Source: Caulobacter sp.
GTDB taxonomy: Bacteria > Pseudomonadota > Alphaproteobacteria > Caulobacterales > Caulobacteraceae
Assembly (NCBI GenBank): GCA_026225565.1
Contig: JAMFTA010000233.1
Span: 1-38,180 of the forward strand
Direction: 5' to 3'
DNA: 38,180 nucleotides
In this document: positions 18,128-26,341 of the stretch, one piece after another
Numbering within the stretch: the stretch's first letter is position 1
Layout of the letters: each line of letters opens with the position of its first letter
Translations under genes and position numbers: made by a program
The notes under the pieces: model-generated
Seen by the model: the letters and a program-made list of their open reading frames with translations, nothing else
Told to the model about the DNA's origin: nothing
Database searches by the model: none

Positions 18128-19263
18128 TGGCGCAGCATCTCCCTAGCGGTGATCACCCGCATGATCTCGTTGGTTCCTTCCAGGATCTGGTGCACCCGCA
18201 GGTCCCGCACGATGCGCTCCAGCGGATAGTCCTTCAGATAGCCGTAGCCGCCGTGCAGTTGCAGGGCCTGGTTGGCCACCTCGAACCCCGCATCGGTGGC
18301 GAAGCGCTTGGCCATGGCGCAGAGCTGGGTGGCGCGGGGATCGCGCTTGTCCAGAGCATCGGCGGCGGCGCGCACCATCAGTCGCGCGGCTTCCAGCGCC
18401 GTCGCCATATCGGCCAGCTTGAACTGCAGGGCCTGGAAGTCGGCCAGGCGTCGGCCGAACTGCTGGCGCTGCTCGACATAGGCCTGGGCGGTCTCCAGGG
18501 CCAGGGCGGCGCCCCCTAGCGAACAGGCGGAGATGTTCAGCCGTCCGCCGTCCAGCCCCATCATGGCGAAGCGGAAGCCATCGCCCTCCTGTCCGATACG
18601 GTTCTCGACCGGGATGCGGCAGTCGTCGAAGAGGACCATGGCGGTGGGCTGGGAATTCCAGCCCATCTTGCGCTCCTGGGCGCCGAAGCTCAGGCCCGGC
18701 GTCCCCTTCTCCACCACGAAGGCGGAAACGCCTTTCGGCCCCGCCTCCCCTGTGCGCGCCATAATGACATAGACATCGCTGGTCCCGGCGCCGGAGATGA
18801 AGGCCTTGGAGCCGTTCAAGACGTATTCCGCCCCTTCCGCCCGCGCCGTGGTGCGTAGGGCGGCGGCGTCCGATCCCGACCCCGGCTCCGTCAAGCAATA
18901 GGAGGCGATCAGTTCGGCGCTGGTCAGCCGCGGCAGATACTTTTGCCGCAAAGCCTCCGATCCGAACCGGTCGATCATCCAGGTGGCCATATTATGGATG
19001 GAGATGAAAGCGGCGGTGGAGACATCGCCGCGCGACAGCTCCTCGAAAATGATCGCCGCATCCAGACGCTTCAGTTCAGAGCCGCCCACGTCCTCGGCCA
19101 CATAGATGCCGGCGAAACCCAGGGCGGCGGCTTTTCGAATCACATCGACGGGGAAGTGGTGCTCTTCGTCCCAGCGAGCGGAGTGGGGGGCGAATTCCGC
19201 CGTAGCGAACGCCCGCGCTGCATCCTGTATGGCGCGCTGATCCTCTGAAAGGGTGAAGTCCAC
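18124..19263 (-). CDS. Isobutyryl-CoA dehydrogenase (acyl-CoA dehydrogenase family)
   Basis: FAD enzyme that oxidises isobutyryl-CoA to methacrylyl-CoA in valine breakdown. 379 residues. GTG start at 19263 with GGGAGAG a few bases upstream. N-terminal helical domain, then [57 protein letters not shown] and [20 protein letters not shown]. The catalytic base is Glu362 in LEGTNEIMR, the common MCAD/IBD position. The close link to the hydrolase and to mmsB supports isobutyryl-CoA rather than another acyl-CoA; the substrate is inferred from this context. Confidence 0.9.
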   Translation of the reverse strand: MDFTLSEDQRAIQDAARAFATAEFAPHSARWDEEHHFPVDVIRKAAALGFAGIYVAEDVGGSELKRLDAAIIFEELSRGDVSTAAFISIHNMATWMIDRFGSEALRQKYLPRLTSAELIASYCLTEPGSGSDAAALRTTARAEGAEYVLNGSKAFISGAGTSDVYVIMARTGEAGPKGVSAFVVEKGTPGLSFGAQERKMGWNSQPTAMVLFDDCRIPVENRIGQEGDGFRFAMMGLDGGRLNISACSLGGAALALETAQAYVEQRQQFGRRLADFQALQFKLADMATALEAARLMVRAAADALDKRDPRATQLCAMAKRFATDAGFEVANQALQLHGGYGYLKDYPLERIVRDLRVHQILEGTNEIMRVITAREMLRQ

Positions 19264-19365
19264 CGGTCTCTCCCGCCATGGCCCAAAACCGCAGTCTGCG
19301 CGGCCGGCTTGCTGACCTGCCTTCCGCCGCCCACTGTGTCAATCGATGCGCAAGGGAACAAACAG

Positions 19366-19860
19366 ATGGGCAAGGTTACGGTCGTCGCGCCCGATGAGGA
19401 TCCCTACATGGCGCAGTACGACAAGGGGGTCGCCCTGATCGGCTATGGGCTCTTGCTAGTCTCACCCTTCATGGTCGGCCTGCCCGCCATGGCCAGCGTG
19501 GCGCTGGGATTCGCCCACCGGCAGGACAGCCATCCCCTGACGCGCAGCCACTACCGCTTTCAAAGCCGGATTTTTTGGATCGCCATCGCCCTGCTCATCC
19601 TGGCGCTGGCGCTGGTCATCGTCGGCGGCGGGCTGGAGCTGACCAGCGTCGCGGGCTTCATCGCCGCCCACGTCGGCGGTCCGCCCCTGCCCCACTGGCT
19701 GATCAGCGGCTATCGCGACGATGGCCAGCAGGTCGCCGCCAACGGCATGATGGCCGGGGGCGTTGTCGCCGCCGTGGTCGCGATCGGCTGGCTGATGCTG
19801 GCGTCGCTTTGGGGCGCATTGAAACTTGTACTGGGCCGCCCGATCGGCGAAAGGCGCTGA
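19366..19860 (+). CDS. Multi-helix membrane protein (DUF4870-like)
   Basis: A 164-residue integral membrane protein of unknown function. ATG at 19366 follows AAGGGA by eight bases; an earlier in-frame ATG (19309) adds 19 residues without a signal. Three hydrophobic segments: about residues 24-50 (ALIGYGLLLVSPFMVGLPA), 69-90 (IFWIAIALLILALALVIVGG) and 127-153. Between the first two is a polar loop with AHRQDSHPLTRSHYRFQSR, which contains the 'shYrfQ' type motif seen in DUF4870/Tic20-like proteins. It lies 17 bp before hemB, so both may share a transcript. Confidence 0.75.
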   Translation: MGKVTVVAPDEDPYMAQYDKGVALIGYGLLLVSPFMVGLPAMASVALGFAHRQDSHPLTRSHYRFQSRIFWIAIALLILALALVIVGGGLELTSVAGFIAAHVGGPPLPHWLISGYRDDGQQVAANGMMAGGVVAAVVAIGWLMLASLWGALKLVLGRPIGERR

Positions 19861-19877
19861 TCTTTCGGAGCCGGATC

Positions 19878-20879
19878 ATGAGCAAAGCCCCCCTCGCCCC
19901 CTACCCCGCCCTCCGAATGCGGCGCCTGCGCCAGGCCGACTGGACCCGGCGCCTGGTGCGCGAAACGGTGCTGACCCCCGCCGATCTGATCTGGTCGATG
20001 GTGGTGCATGACGGGCAAGAGCCGGAAATCCCCATCGCCTCCATGCCCGGATCGCCGCGTTTTTCAGTCAAACGCGCGGCCGAGGCGGCCAAAGAGGCCC
20101 AGGCGCTGGGCATCCCCGCCATCGCCATCTTTCCCTATATCGACGGATCTCTGAAAGACGCCCGCGGCACGGCGGCCAGCGACCCAGGCGGCCTGATCTG
20201 CCGCGCCATCAAGGCGATGAAGGACGCCGCCCCGGCGGTGGGGATCATGTGCGACGTGGCGCTGGATCCCTTCACCGACCACGGCCACGACGGCCTGATC
20301 GAGAACGGTCGCATCCTCAACGACCCGACCATCGAGCGGTTGGTGGAGCAGGGCCTGGTGCAGGCCAAGGCCGGCGCCGACATCCTCGCCCCCTCCGACA
20401 TGATGGACGGCCGGGTCGGAGCCCTCCGCACCGCCCTGGAAGCCGCGGGCCTGCAGGACACCATGATCATGGCCTATGCCGCCAAGTACGCTTCCGCCTT
20501 CTACGGGCCTTATCGCGACGCCATCGGCTCAGCCAAGGCGCTCACCGGCGACAAGAAGACCTACCAGATGGACTTCGGCAACACCGAGGAGGCTCTGCGC
20601 GAAGTGGCGCTCGACATCGCGGAGGGCGCCGACATGGTCATGGTCAAGCCGGGGATGCCCTATCTCGACATCCTGCGCCGGCTGGTGGAGGCCTTCGCCC
20701 TGCCCACCTTCGCCTATCAGGTGTCGGGGGAATACGCGATGATCGTGGCCGCCGGAGCCAATGGCTGGATCGAGGAGGAGCGGGCGATGATGGAGAGCCT
20801 CTCAGCCTTCAAGCGCGCCGGCGCCGCCGGGGTGATCACCTACTTCGCCCCGAGGGCGGCGCGTATGTTGGCGGGCTGA
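19878..20879 (+). CDS. hemB: Porphobilinogen synthase (Asp-rich, Zn-independent type)
   Basis: Joins two 5-aminolevulinate molecules into porphobilinogen. 333 residues from ATG at 19878. The two active-site lysines are Lys203 (MAYAAKYASAFYGP) and Lys257 (MVMVKPGMPYLD). The metal loop DVALDPFTDHGHDG has Ala128, Asp130 and Asp138 where zinc enzymes have three Cys, so this is the Mg-type found in many alphaproteobacteria and pseudomonads. RFSVKRAAEAAKEA and the C-terminal YQVSGEYAMI and ERAMMESLSAFKRAGA are standard. Works with HemA from the same window. Confidence 0.96.
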   Translation: MSKAPLAPYPALRMRRLRQADWTRRLVRETVLTPADLIWSMVVHDGQEPEIPIASMPGSPRFSVKRAAEAAKEAQALGIPAIAIFPYIDGSLKDARGTAASDPGGLICRAIKAMKDAAPAVGIMCDVALDPFTDHGHDGLIENGRILNDPTIERLVEQGLVQAKAGADILAPSDMMDGRVGALRTALEAAGLQDTMIMAYAAKYASAFYGPYRDAIGSAKALTGDKKTYQMDFGNTEEALREVALDIAEGADMVMVKPGMPYLDILRRLVEAFALPTFAYQVSGEYAMIVAAGANGWIEEERAMMESLSAFKRAGAAGVITYFAPRAARMLAG

Positions 20880-20985
20880 TCGCCGATCCGAACACCCGTT
20901 CAATCGACCGGCAGTTTCGATGCGATAGGCGTTCAGGCTGGCGCAGGCGGCCTTCACATCGCATGATGGCGAGTGGAGCGCGCAA

Positions 20986-21642
20986 ATGCGAACGCGGGTG
21001 AAAATATGCTGCATCACCTCCCCGGCCGAGGCGCGGGCGGTGGTGATGGCCGGGGCGGACGCCCTGGGCGTGGTGGGCGCCATGCCCTCGGGCCCTGGCC
21101 CGGTGGATGACGACACGGCGCGCGCGGTGGTCGCCGAGGCGCCGCCGGGGGTCAGCGCCTTCCTCCTGACCTCCGAAGTGCGGGCCGAGGCCCTCATCGA
21201 TCACGTGCTGCGCATCGGGGCGCCCGTGGTGCAGATCGTTCGCCATATCGATCCCGCCGCCCACGCCGTCCTTCGCGCCGCCGCGCCGTGGGTGAAGATC
21301 GTGCAGGTGGTGCATGTCGAGGATGAGACATCCCTGGAGCTGGCCCGCGGCTACGCCATAGCCGCCGACGCCCTCCTGCTGGATTCTGGCCGCCCCGAGG
21401 CCGAGGTGGCGGAGCTCGGCGGAACGGGGCGCCGGCATGACTGGTCCCTCAGCCGCCGCATCGTCTCCCTGGTGGATAAGCCGGTGTTCCTGGCCGGCGG
21501 CCTCAGCGAGGGCAACGTCGGCGAAGCGATCGAAGTGGTGCGACCCTACGGCGTCGACCTCTGCAGCGGCGTCCGCACCATGGGCAAGCTGGATATTCGG
21601 AAGCTCTCGGGATTTTTTGCGGCGGTGAAGCTGGCCCATTGA
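20986..21642 (+). CDS. TrpF-like protein (phosphoribosylanthranilate isomerase family)
   Basis: A 218-residue TIM-barrel protein of the TrpF family. It keeps VKICCIT with Cys8 at the catalytic Cys position, Asp133 (ALLLDSG) at the catalytic Asp position, LGGTGRRHDWSLSRR, FLAGGLSEGNVGEAI and GVDLCSGVR. Two canonical substrate motifs are altered: the SPR loop is replaced by MPSGPGPVDDDTAR and the QLHG motif by QIVRH. It follows a group often labelled TrpF but distinct from true TrpF, so the real substrate may not be phosphoribosylanthranilate. It is not beside trpB or trpA and lies 106 bp after hemB. Confidence 0.82.
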   Translation: MRTRVKICCITSPAEARAVVMAGADALGVVGAMPSGPGPVDDDTARAVVAEAPPGVSAFLLTSEVRAEALIDHVLRIGAPVVQIVRHIDPAAHAVLRAAAPWVKIVQVVHVEDETSLELARGYAIAADALLLDSGRPEAEVAELGGTGRRHDWSLSRRIVSLVDKPVFLAGGLSEGNVGEAIEVVRPYGVDLCSGVRTMGKLDIRKLSGFFAAVKLAH

Positions 21643-22008
21643 GATCTCGGATTCAACGTTCGGATTCCGTGGGGCGCCAGCGATCGGTACCGACCCAACG
21701 CAGCCCCCTGAGCCCTAATGGCGCAAGCAGCGCGCGCAACTTTCGGTCGGCCGCGTGCGCGGCATCAAAGACTTATTTTTAAGTAGCTGCTAAAATCACC
21801 GCCAACTCTGGGGTGATGTGGCCACCCTTTGGATTCAACCACTATCCAAGGACGGCTGTGTTGGAAATTCTGCCGCCGATCCAACCCTGCCTTAGGCGCG
21901 CTATCTTTATGGCCATGCTAAAGCACGCGATTGAGGCAGAGTCGATCTGATTGATCGATGAGGCAAAAAGAATTTATCGCCGTTGATATTATCAAAATTT
22001 TATTCAGA
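21643..22008. other. Gene-free stretch at the left edge of the AT-rich island
   Basis: 366 bp without a convincing ORF. The first half is GC-rich with two GATTC (CcrM-type GANTC) sites at the TrpF end; ACTTA-TTTT-TAAGT (21771-21784) is a small hairpin without a strong stem. From about 21950 the base composition drops sharply. The left copy of the direct repeat lies at 21936-21949. Confidence 0.6.
21936..21949. repeat. Left direct repeat flanking AT-rich island
   Basis: gcagagtcgatctg. It matches 22786-22799 at 13 of 14 positions in the same orientation. The two copies bracket the low-GC methyltransferase segment, which suggests a target duplication or attachment site, or recombination between copies. 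Confidence 0.5.
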
Positions 22009-22707
22009 TTAAATTTCGAGTGGCTTCTTAATTATCACTGTAGATTGACCAAGCGCTTCCTTATTATTTGGTGTTATAATGTCTCCACTTACGAATTCTT
22101 GAATCTTAAAGCCAAGATGGTCCGCCCAGGCTTCAATTTGATTGCGCTCTATAAACATGTTTAGATGAGTTTTGGTGGATGCTCTCTGTTGTTCAACCGT
22201 GTTAGAAAAAACACCCCAGTGGCTTTTCATTCGATATTCTAAAAATGAAAAAACGACTGTCCCGCCAGGTTTTAATGTCCTCCATATATCCTCTAGATAA
22301 AGATATGTCTCCTCGTGAAGGAGATGGGTAAAAACACTAAAAGCAAATACTAAATCGACGGATTCAGCTCGCGCCGGTATGCTTAATTTACGGTTTATTT
22401 TAAATTTATAGTTCGAAGGACACACTGAAGCGGCGTAATCGACTAAATCTTTAATAACATCGATTCCGAGATAATTTAAATCGAAATTTTTGCTTAAAGA
22501 TTTTGCCACCCGTCCACTACCGCAGCCTAAATCTACTACCGACATGCCATTTTGAATGCCGGAATAAGCTAATATGTTCGCTAAAATCCCGCCAATTCTA
22601 TCATAATCACCTCCAACGGCCAATGACATGGCTTCGTCAATTGGAAAGGCTTTAATCAGCGCCTTGACGTGGCGTTCATAATCTTCAACAAAATGGAATT
22701 CGGCCAC
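22009..22707 (-). CDS. Class I SAM-dependent methyltransferase in AT-rich island
   Basis: A 232-residue methyltransferase with no signal peptide. Motif I is VVDLGCGSGRVAKSL (about residues 57-71), followed by YLGIDVIKDLV, SVDLVFAFSVFTHL and TLKPGGTVVFSFLEYR, the usual order of a Rossmann-fold enzyme of the Methyltransf_11/25 type. Substrate unknown; such single genes are often for sugars, lipids or small metabolites. GTG is the only plausible start (22707), with no good ribosome site. Codon use and composition are unlike everything else here: two 60-base lines I counted (22021, 22381) are 33% and 35% GC, against 68% at 21421. Strong sign of horizontal gain. Confidence 0.88.
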   Translation of the reverse strand: MAEFHFVEDYERHVKALIKAFPIDEAMSLAVGGDYDRIGGILANILAYSGIQNGMSVVDLGCGSGRVAKSLSKNFDLNYLGIDVIKDLVDYAASVCPSNYKFKINRKLSIPARAESVDLVFAFSVFTHLLHEETYLYLEDIWRTLKPGGTVVFSFLEYRMKSHWGVFSNTVEQQRASTKTHLNMFIERNQIEAWADHLGFKIQEFVSGDIITPNNKEALGQSTVIIKKPLEI

Positions 22708-22785
22708 TTATAAATCCAATTCTAAACTCTGTTCGACATGTTAGGCGACTGCACCGTCGACGCACAAGCCTGATGCCATGAAAAT

Positions 22786-22799
22786 GCAGAGTTGATCTG
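22786..22799. repeat. Right direct repeat flanking AT-rich island
   Basis: gcagagttgatctg; differs from the left copy (21936-21949) only at the eighth base (T for C). GC content returns to normal just to its right. Confidence 0.5.
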
Positions 22800-22817
22800 C
22801 AAGCTTCCCCGGGGCTC

Positions 22818-22910
22818 GTGAAGGGCATCTGGATCTATTTCGGGAAGCTGGGGTGTCTGATGTTGATCGCTGGGTTCGTCACTGGCGTCTTAGGATTGCG
22901 TTGGCGCTGA
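22818..22910 (+). CDS. Possible 30-residue single-helix membrane peptide
   Basis: GTG-initiated small frame reading VKGIWIYFGKLG followed by CLMLIAGFVTGVLGL and the basic tail RWR. A short amphipathic start, one hydrophobic helix of about 15-18 residues and a positive end are what a real small membrane protein looks like. A bulged hairpin (gttggcgctga/tcagcgcaac) overlaps the stop. No Shine-Dalgarno of note, no known family, and frames this short arise by chance, so this is tentative. Confidence 0.25.
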   Translation: MKGIWIYFGKLGCLMLIAGFVTGVLGLRWR

Positions 22911-23143
22911 GTCAGCGCAACACCCATCTCCGACCGCGCGGGCTTCCGTTTCTGGGCTGCCACGATAGCCCCATCAAACCGCCCCCGACCCTATAGCCAA
23001 GCCTGTCTATGCCTGCTAAGCGCAAACGATGATACGCGCCGCCGCATCCGCAGCCGTAATTCCCTGCCGCCAGGCTATGGCTTGGCGGTCGGATCGGCGC
23101 GTGGAGGCGAACGGACACTAGGGCTCACCACCCCTTTTCCGAC

Positions 23144-23167
23144 AACCCCTCCCGACGTGGAGGGGTT
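23144..23167. repeat. Perfect 9-bp hairpin in the lysE-family leader
   Basis: AACCCCTCC (23144-23152) / GGAGGGGTT (23159-23167), loop CGACGT. It lies 44 bp before the start codon. No U-run follows on either strand, so it is not an ordinary terminator; it may be a leader structure or a small palindromic repeat. Confidence 0.55.
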
Positions 23168-23210
23168 CAGTGTCGCTCCTCCCGGCCGGGTCCATCCAAG
23201 GCGACCCACC

Positions 23211-23840
23211 ATGACCGGCATCAGCGGTATGACTCCCGACCTTATCGGCGCGCTGGCGATGTTCGCCTTCGCCTCATCCATCACACCAGGCCCCAACAAC
23301 ACCATGTTGCTGGCCTCGGGCGCCAATTTCGGCCTGCGCGCCAGCATTCCGCACATGCTGGGCGTATCGGTGGGGTTCATGCTGCTGCTGGTCCTGGTTG
23401 GCGGCGGGCTCGGCGGCCTTTTCACCGCCTATCCGGTGCTTCACATCGTCTTGGCCTGGGCGGGGACGCTCTACCTGCTCTATCTCGCCGCTCGCATTGC
23501 GATGTCGAGCGGCCTCACGGCGAGGAAGGACGGCGCCAAGCCCTTGCGCTTTATCCAGGCGGTGTCGTTCCAGGCGGTGAACCCCAAGGGCTGGGCCATG
23601 GCGCTCGGGGCCATGACCGCCTATGCGCCCCAGACCCACTATCTGGCTAACGTCGCGGTGGTGGTGGCTATCTTTGGCGTCCTCAATGGCCCTTGCATCC
23701 TGGCCTGGACCGCTTTTGGCGTCAGTATGCGCCATTTCCTGGATCGGCCGGCGGTGCTGAAAGGCTTCAACATCGCCATGGCGGCTGTCTTGGTGCTGTC
23801 CCTGATCCCCAGCCTGCACGAGCTGATGGCGGCGAAATAG
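23211..23840 (+). CDS. LysE-family translocator (amino-acid exporter, RhtB-like)
   Basis: Inner-membrane exporter of the LysE/RhtB superfamily, 209 residues with about six hydrophobic helices. The family signature is near the N-terminus: SSITPGPNNTMLLASGANFG (about residues 23-42), then HMLGVSVGFMLLLVLVGGGL, and the second repeat SFQAVNPKGWAMALGAM. The Pro-Gly-Pro and NPK motifs are the conserved ones. ATG at 23211 is chosen because the 43 extra residues of the longer frame are not hydrophobic. The exported compound cannot be read from sequence. It converges on the acyl-CoA dehydrogenase with a 7-bp gap. Confidence 0.92.
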   Translation: MTGISGMTPDLIGALAMFAFASSITPGPNNTMLLASGANFGLRASIPHMLGVSVGFMLLLVLVGGGLGGLFTAYPVLHIVLAWAGTLYLLYLAARIAMSSGLTARKDGAKPLRFIQAVSFQAVNPKGWAMALGAMTAYAPQTHYLANVAVVVAIFGVLNGPCILAWTAFGVSMRHFLDRPAVLKGFNIAMAAVLVLSLIPSLHELMAAK

Positions 23841-23847
23841 CCGCCGT

Positions 23848-25017
23848 TCAGTAGCTCTTGGGCAGACCCAGCACCCGCTCGGCGATGAAATTGAGGATCA
23901 TCTCGCGGCTCACCGGCGCGATGCGGGCGATCATGGCTTCGCGAAAATAGCGCTCCACGTCATATTCCTTGGCGTAGCCCATGCCGCCGTGGGCGAGCAC
24001 CGAGGCCTCGCAGGCGTGAAAGCCCGCCTCTGCGCCCAGGTATTTGGCGGCGTTGGCCTCCGCCCCGCAGTCGCGCCCGGCATCGTAGAGGGCGGCGGCC
24101 TTGAAGGCCAGCAAGTTGGCCGCCTCAAGCTCGGCCCAGGACTTGGCCAAGGGATGCTGCACCCCCTGGTTCTGGCCGATGGGGCGGCCAAACACCACCC
24201 GCTCCTTGGCGTACCGGGCGGCCTTGGCCAGCGCCGCGCGGCCAAGGCCAATGGCCTCCACCGCGAACAGCACCCGCTCGGGGTTCAGCCCCTGCAGCAG
24301 GTATTTGAACCCCTGCCCTTCCTCGCCGATCAGGGTGTCGGTCCCAACCTGCAGGTCGTCGATAAACAGGGTGTTACATTCCACCGCCCGCCGGCCCATC
24401 TTGGGGATCGGCTTGGCGTCGATGGCCGTGCGGTCGAAGGGGACGTAAAACAGGCTAAGGCCCTGGGTGGGTTTCTTGCACTGATCCTTGGGGGTGGTGC
24501 GGGCGATGATCAGCATCTTGTCGGCCCGCTGGGCTGAGGTGGTCCAGATCTTGCGGCCGTTGATGCGATAGCCGTTGCCTGAGCGCTCGGCGCGCGTCTC
24601 CAGGCTTGAGGTGTCCAGGCCCGAATTGGGTTCGGTGACCGCGAAACACATCTTCTCCTCGCCGCAGAGGATGCGCGGCAGAAATTCCGCCTTCTGCGCC
24701 GGCGTGCCGAATTTCACGATCGGCATGGGTCCGAAGATGTTCAGGTGGATAGCCGAGGCGCCGGTAAAGCCCGCGCCGGACTGGGCCACGGTCTGCATGA
24801 CGATGGCCGCTTCGGTGAGGCCAAGGCCCGCGCCGCCGACGCTTTCGGGCATGGCGACGCCCAGCCACCCGCCGGCCGCCATGGCCGCCACGAAGGCTTC
24901 GGGAAAGACGCCGCTGTCGTCGGTCTCACGCCAGTAGTCGTCGCCGAAATCGGCGCAGATCTGGGATACGCCCTCGCGGATCGCCTCCTGCTCTTCGCTG
25001 GGCCAGAATGCCGACAT
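23848..25017 (-). CDS. Acyl-CoA dehydrogenase family protein
   Basis: FAD-dependent acyl-CoA dehydrogenase, 389 residues, complete. Motifs: MCFAVTEPNSGLDTSSLETR (flavin and substrate loop), INGRKIWTTSAQRADKMLI, VFGRPIGQNQGVQHPLAKSW, HGGMGYAKEYDVERYFRE. The usual C-terminal catalytic Glu (EGT) is replaced by IAPVSREMI, but Glu247 in GLNPERVLFA sits where isovaleryl- and long-chain enzymes carry their base. The substrate is unknown; unlike the 18-19 kb gene it has no valine partners. It lies 10 bp after thiO on the same strand, an odd pairing that may just be a shared transcript. Confidence 0.9.
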   Translation of the reverse strand: MSAFWPSEEQEAIREGVSQICADFGDDYWRETDDSGVFPEAFVAAMAAGGWLGVAMPESVGGAGLGLTEAAIVMQTVAQSGAGFTGASAIHLNIFGPMPIVKFGTPAQKAEFLPRILCGEEKMCFAVTEPNSGLDTSSLETRAERSGNGYRINGRKIWTTSAQRADKMLIIARTTPKDQCKKPTQGLSLFYVPFDRTAIDAKPIPKMGRRAVECNTLFIDDLQVGTDTLIGEEGQGFKYLLQGLNPERVLFAVEAIGLGRAALAKAARYAKERVVFGRPIGQNQGVQHPLAKSWAELEAANLLAFKAAALYDAGRDCGAEANAAKYLGAEAGFHACEASVLAHGGMGYAKEYDVERYFREAMIARIAPVSREMILNFIAERVLGLPKSY

Positions 25018-25027
25018 GCGCGCTCCG

Positions 25028-26065
25028 TTATAGGGTCTCGAACGCCCGCTGGGGATCTAGGACCGCCGCATGGGGGCCTGTGTCCTGGGCGTTGAGGTAT
25101 GACACGACGATCTGGCTCACAAGCGGCGCCAACAGCCAACCATTGCGGCGGGCGCCGACCGCGAGCAACACCCCTGGACAGCTGGAAGGCCCAGCCAGGG
25201 GCAGGCCATCCGGCGTCGCCGCCCGTACGCCGGTGAAGGCCTGAAAGGACGCCGCAGCCAAGGCCGGCTCCAGCCCCGCCGCGCGGGCGTGCAGGGCTGC
25301 GACGATGTCGGCGTCGATCATCCGGTCGCTCCGCCCGCGCTCCATGGTGGCGCCGGCCAAGACGCCGCCCGGCTGGGGCGACAAATAGATGCTGGACGCG
25401 CGCAGGATCGGTCCGGCGTGGGGCCCTGTGGCGAAACGCAGGATGTGGCCCTTGATCGGCGCCAGGGCCGCCAGCTCCGGCGCCGCGTCGACGAATGCCT
25501 CCGTCTGCATTCCGGTGGCGAGCACCACGGCATCGTAGTCGGCGAAATCGCCGGGCTTAAGCGCATGGGGCTTGAAGACCCCGCCGAGGGCGGCGATTCC
25601 CGCCGCCAGGACCGCCAGGGCCGCGGGGGCGTCGACACGCCAATCGTCTGGCGTGGACAGGCCGGGTCGGCGGCTGACCGCATCTGCTAGCGGCTCCCCA
25701 GAGCCGCCGGCCGCCAACAGCTGCACCAGGGCGGCGTCTCGCACCGACGGGGCGTCGAACAGGAATTGCGCGCCGGATCGGTCGATCTCCAGGCCCGGCG
25801 CGAGGGCCTCGATGGCGCTCCACCCCGCGCGCCCGGCGGCGAACAGGGGGAAGCGGTTGGCGCTGGCGGCGTCGAATAGAATCTCGCCAGCCGGAGCGAT
25901 CATGCCGGCGGCGACGCCCGAGGCGTTGTCGCCGAGCGCCGCCGGATCCCATACCTCAACCCGCGCGTCCGCCGCCGCGGCGCGGAGCGCTGTGCAGAGG
26001 CCGAACACTCCTGCCCCGGCCACCGCTAGACGCAGGCCGGCGAGCGGGCGGTCCTGGGGCGCCAA
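25028..26065 (-). CDS. thiO: FAD-dependent glycine oxidase-like protein (ThiO)
   Basis: D-amino-acid-oxidase-fold flavoprotein that in thiamine synthesis turns glycine into the imine used to build the thiazole. 345 residues. The FAD site is LAVAGAGVFGLCTALRAA (about residues 12-29), followed by WDPAALGDNASGVAAGMIAP, the ThiO-type ASGVAAGM(I/L)AP motif. Later: VVLATGMQTEAF, IKGHILRF, and C-terminal FTGVRAATPDGLPLAGPSS and VGARRNGWLLAP, which holds the substrate Arg. No other thiazole genes are adjacent; thiL is at 10 kb. A more general amino-acid oxidase is possible. Confidence 0.82.
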   Translation of the reverse strand: MAPQDRPLAGLRLAVAGAGVFGLCTALRAAAADARVEVWDPAALGDNASGVAAGMIAPAGEILFDAASANRFPLFAAGRAGWSAIEALAPGLEIDRSGAQFLFDAPSVRDAALVQLLAAGGSGEPLADAVSRRPGLSTPDDWRVDAPAALAVLAAGIAALGGVFKPHALKPGDFADYDAVVLATGMQTEAFVDAAPELAALAPIKGHILRFATGPHAGPILRASSIYLSPQPGGVLAGATMERGRSDRMIDADIVAALHARAAGLEPALAAASFQAFTGVRAATPDGLPLAGPSSCPGVLLAVGARRNGWLLAPLVSQIVVSYLNAQDTGPHAAVLDPQRAFETL

Positions 26066-26182
26066 TGCGGATAGGGGGGCTTTATCGAGGGAAACGGCGC
26101 AGGCCCTTCCGGATCGCGAGGACTTTGGCCCTCGGTCTCATGTCCGATCGGGCGGGCGGCTCGCCGCCGGCCGTTCGGACGA

Positions 26183-26259
26183 TGGTACCGCCTCTCAGGC
26201 TTGAACTGAGGACCTCCGGTTCCACAAACCGGCGCTCTAACCAACTGAGCTAAGGCGGC
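26183..26259 (-). tRNA. tRNA-His (GTG), alphaproteobacterial type
   Basis: 77 nt with encoded CCA. The anticodon stem CCGGT/ACCGG encloses TTGTGGA, anticodon GTG. Acceptor GCCGCCT pairs with AGGCGGT, so pair 1:72 is G:U, and the discriminator is A73. The base before position 1 is T, so G-1 is not encoded. This is the unusual Caulobacter-type tRNA-His rather than the general bacterial G-1:C73 form. Confidence 0.96.
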
Positions 26260-26341
26260 ATAATCGCGAAGGGCGGTTCTAGTCGGCTCGCCGTCGCCAA
26301 TCAAGCGCTCCGGTCACAGAAGTCGCCAGGACCAAAAGAAA

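Larger units (their letters stand above)
22708..23210. other. Gene-poor stretch between island and lysE-family gene
   Basis: About 500 bp. It holds the right direct repeat (22786-22799), one possible 30-residue membrane peptide (22818-22910) ending in a bulged hairpin (22900-22921), and a perfect hairpin before the LysE gene. The reading frame 22912-23118 on the minus strand has no recognisable features and is not called. Confidence 0.6.

Noticed and set aside
22912-23118. 68-codon minus-strand frame
   Set aside because: No ribosome site, motif or plausible composition.
23144-23167. Hairpin before the LysE gene as a terminator or riboswitch
   Set aside because: No U-run on either strand and no conserved aptamer core, so listed only as a hairpin.
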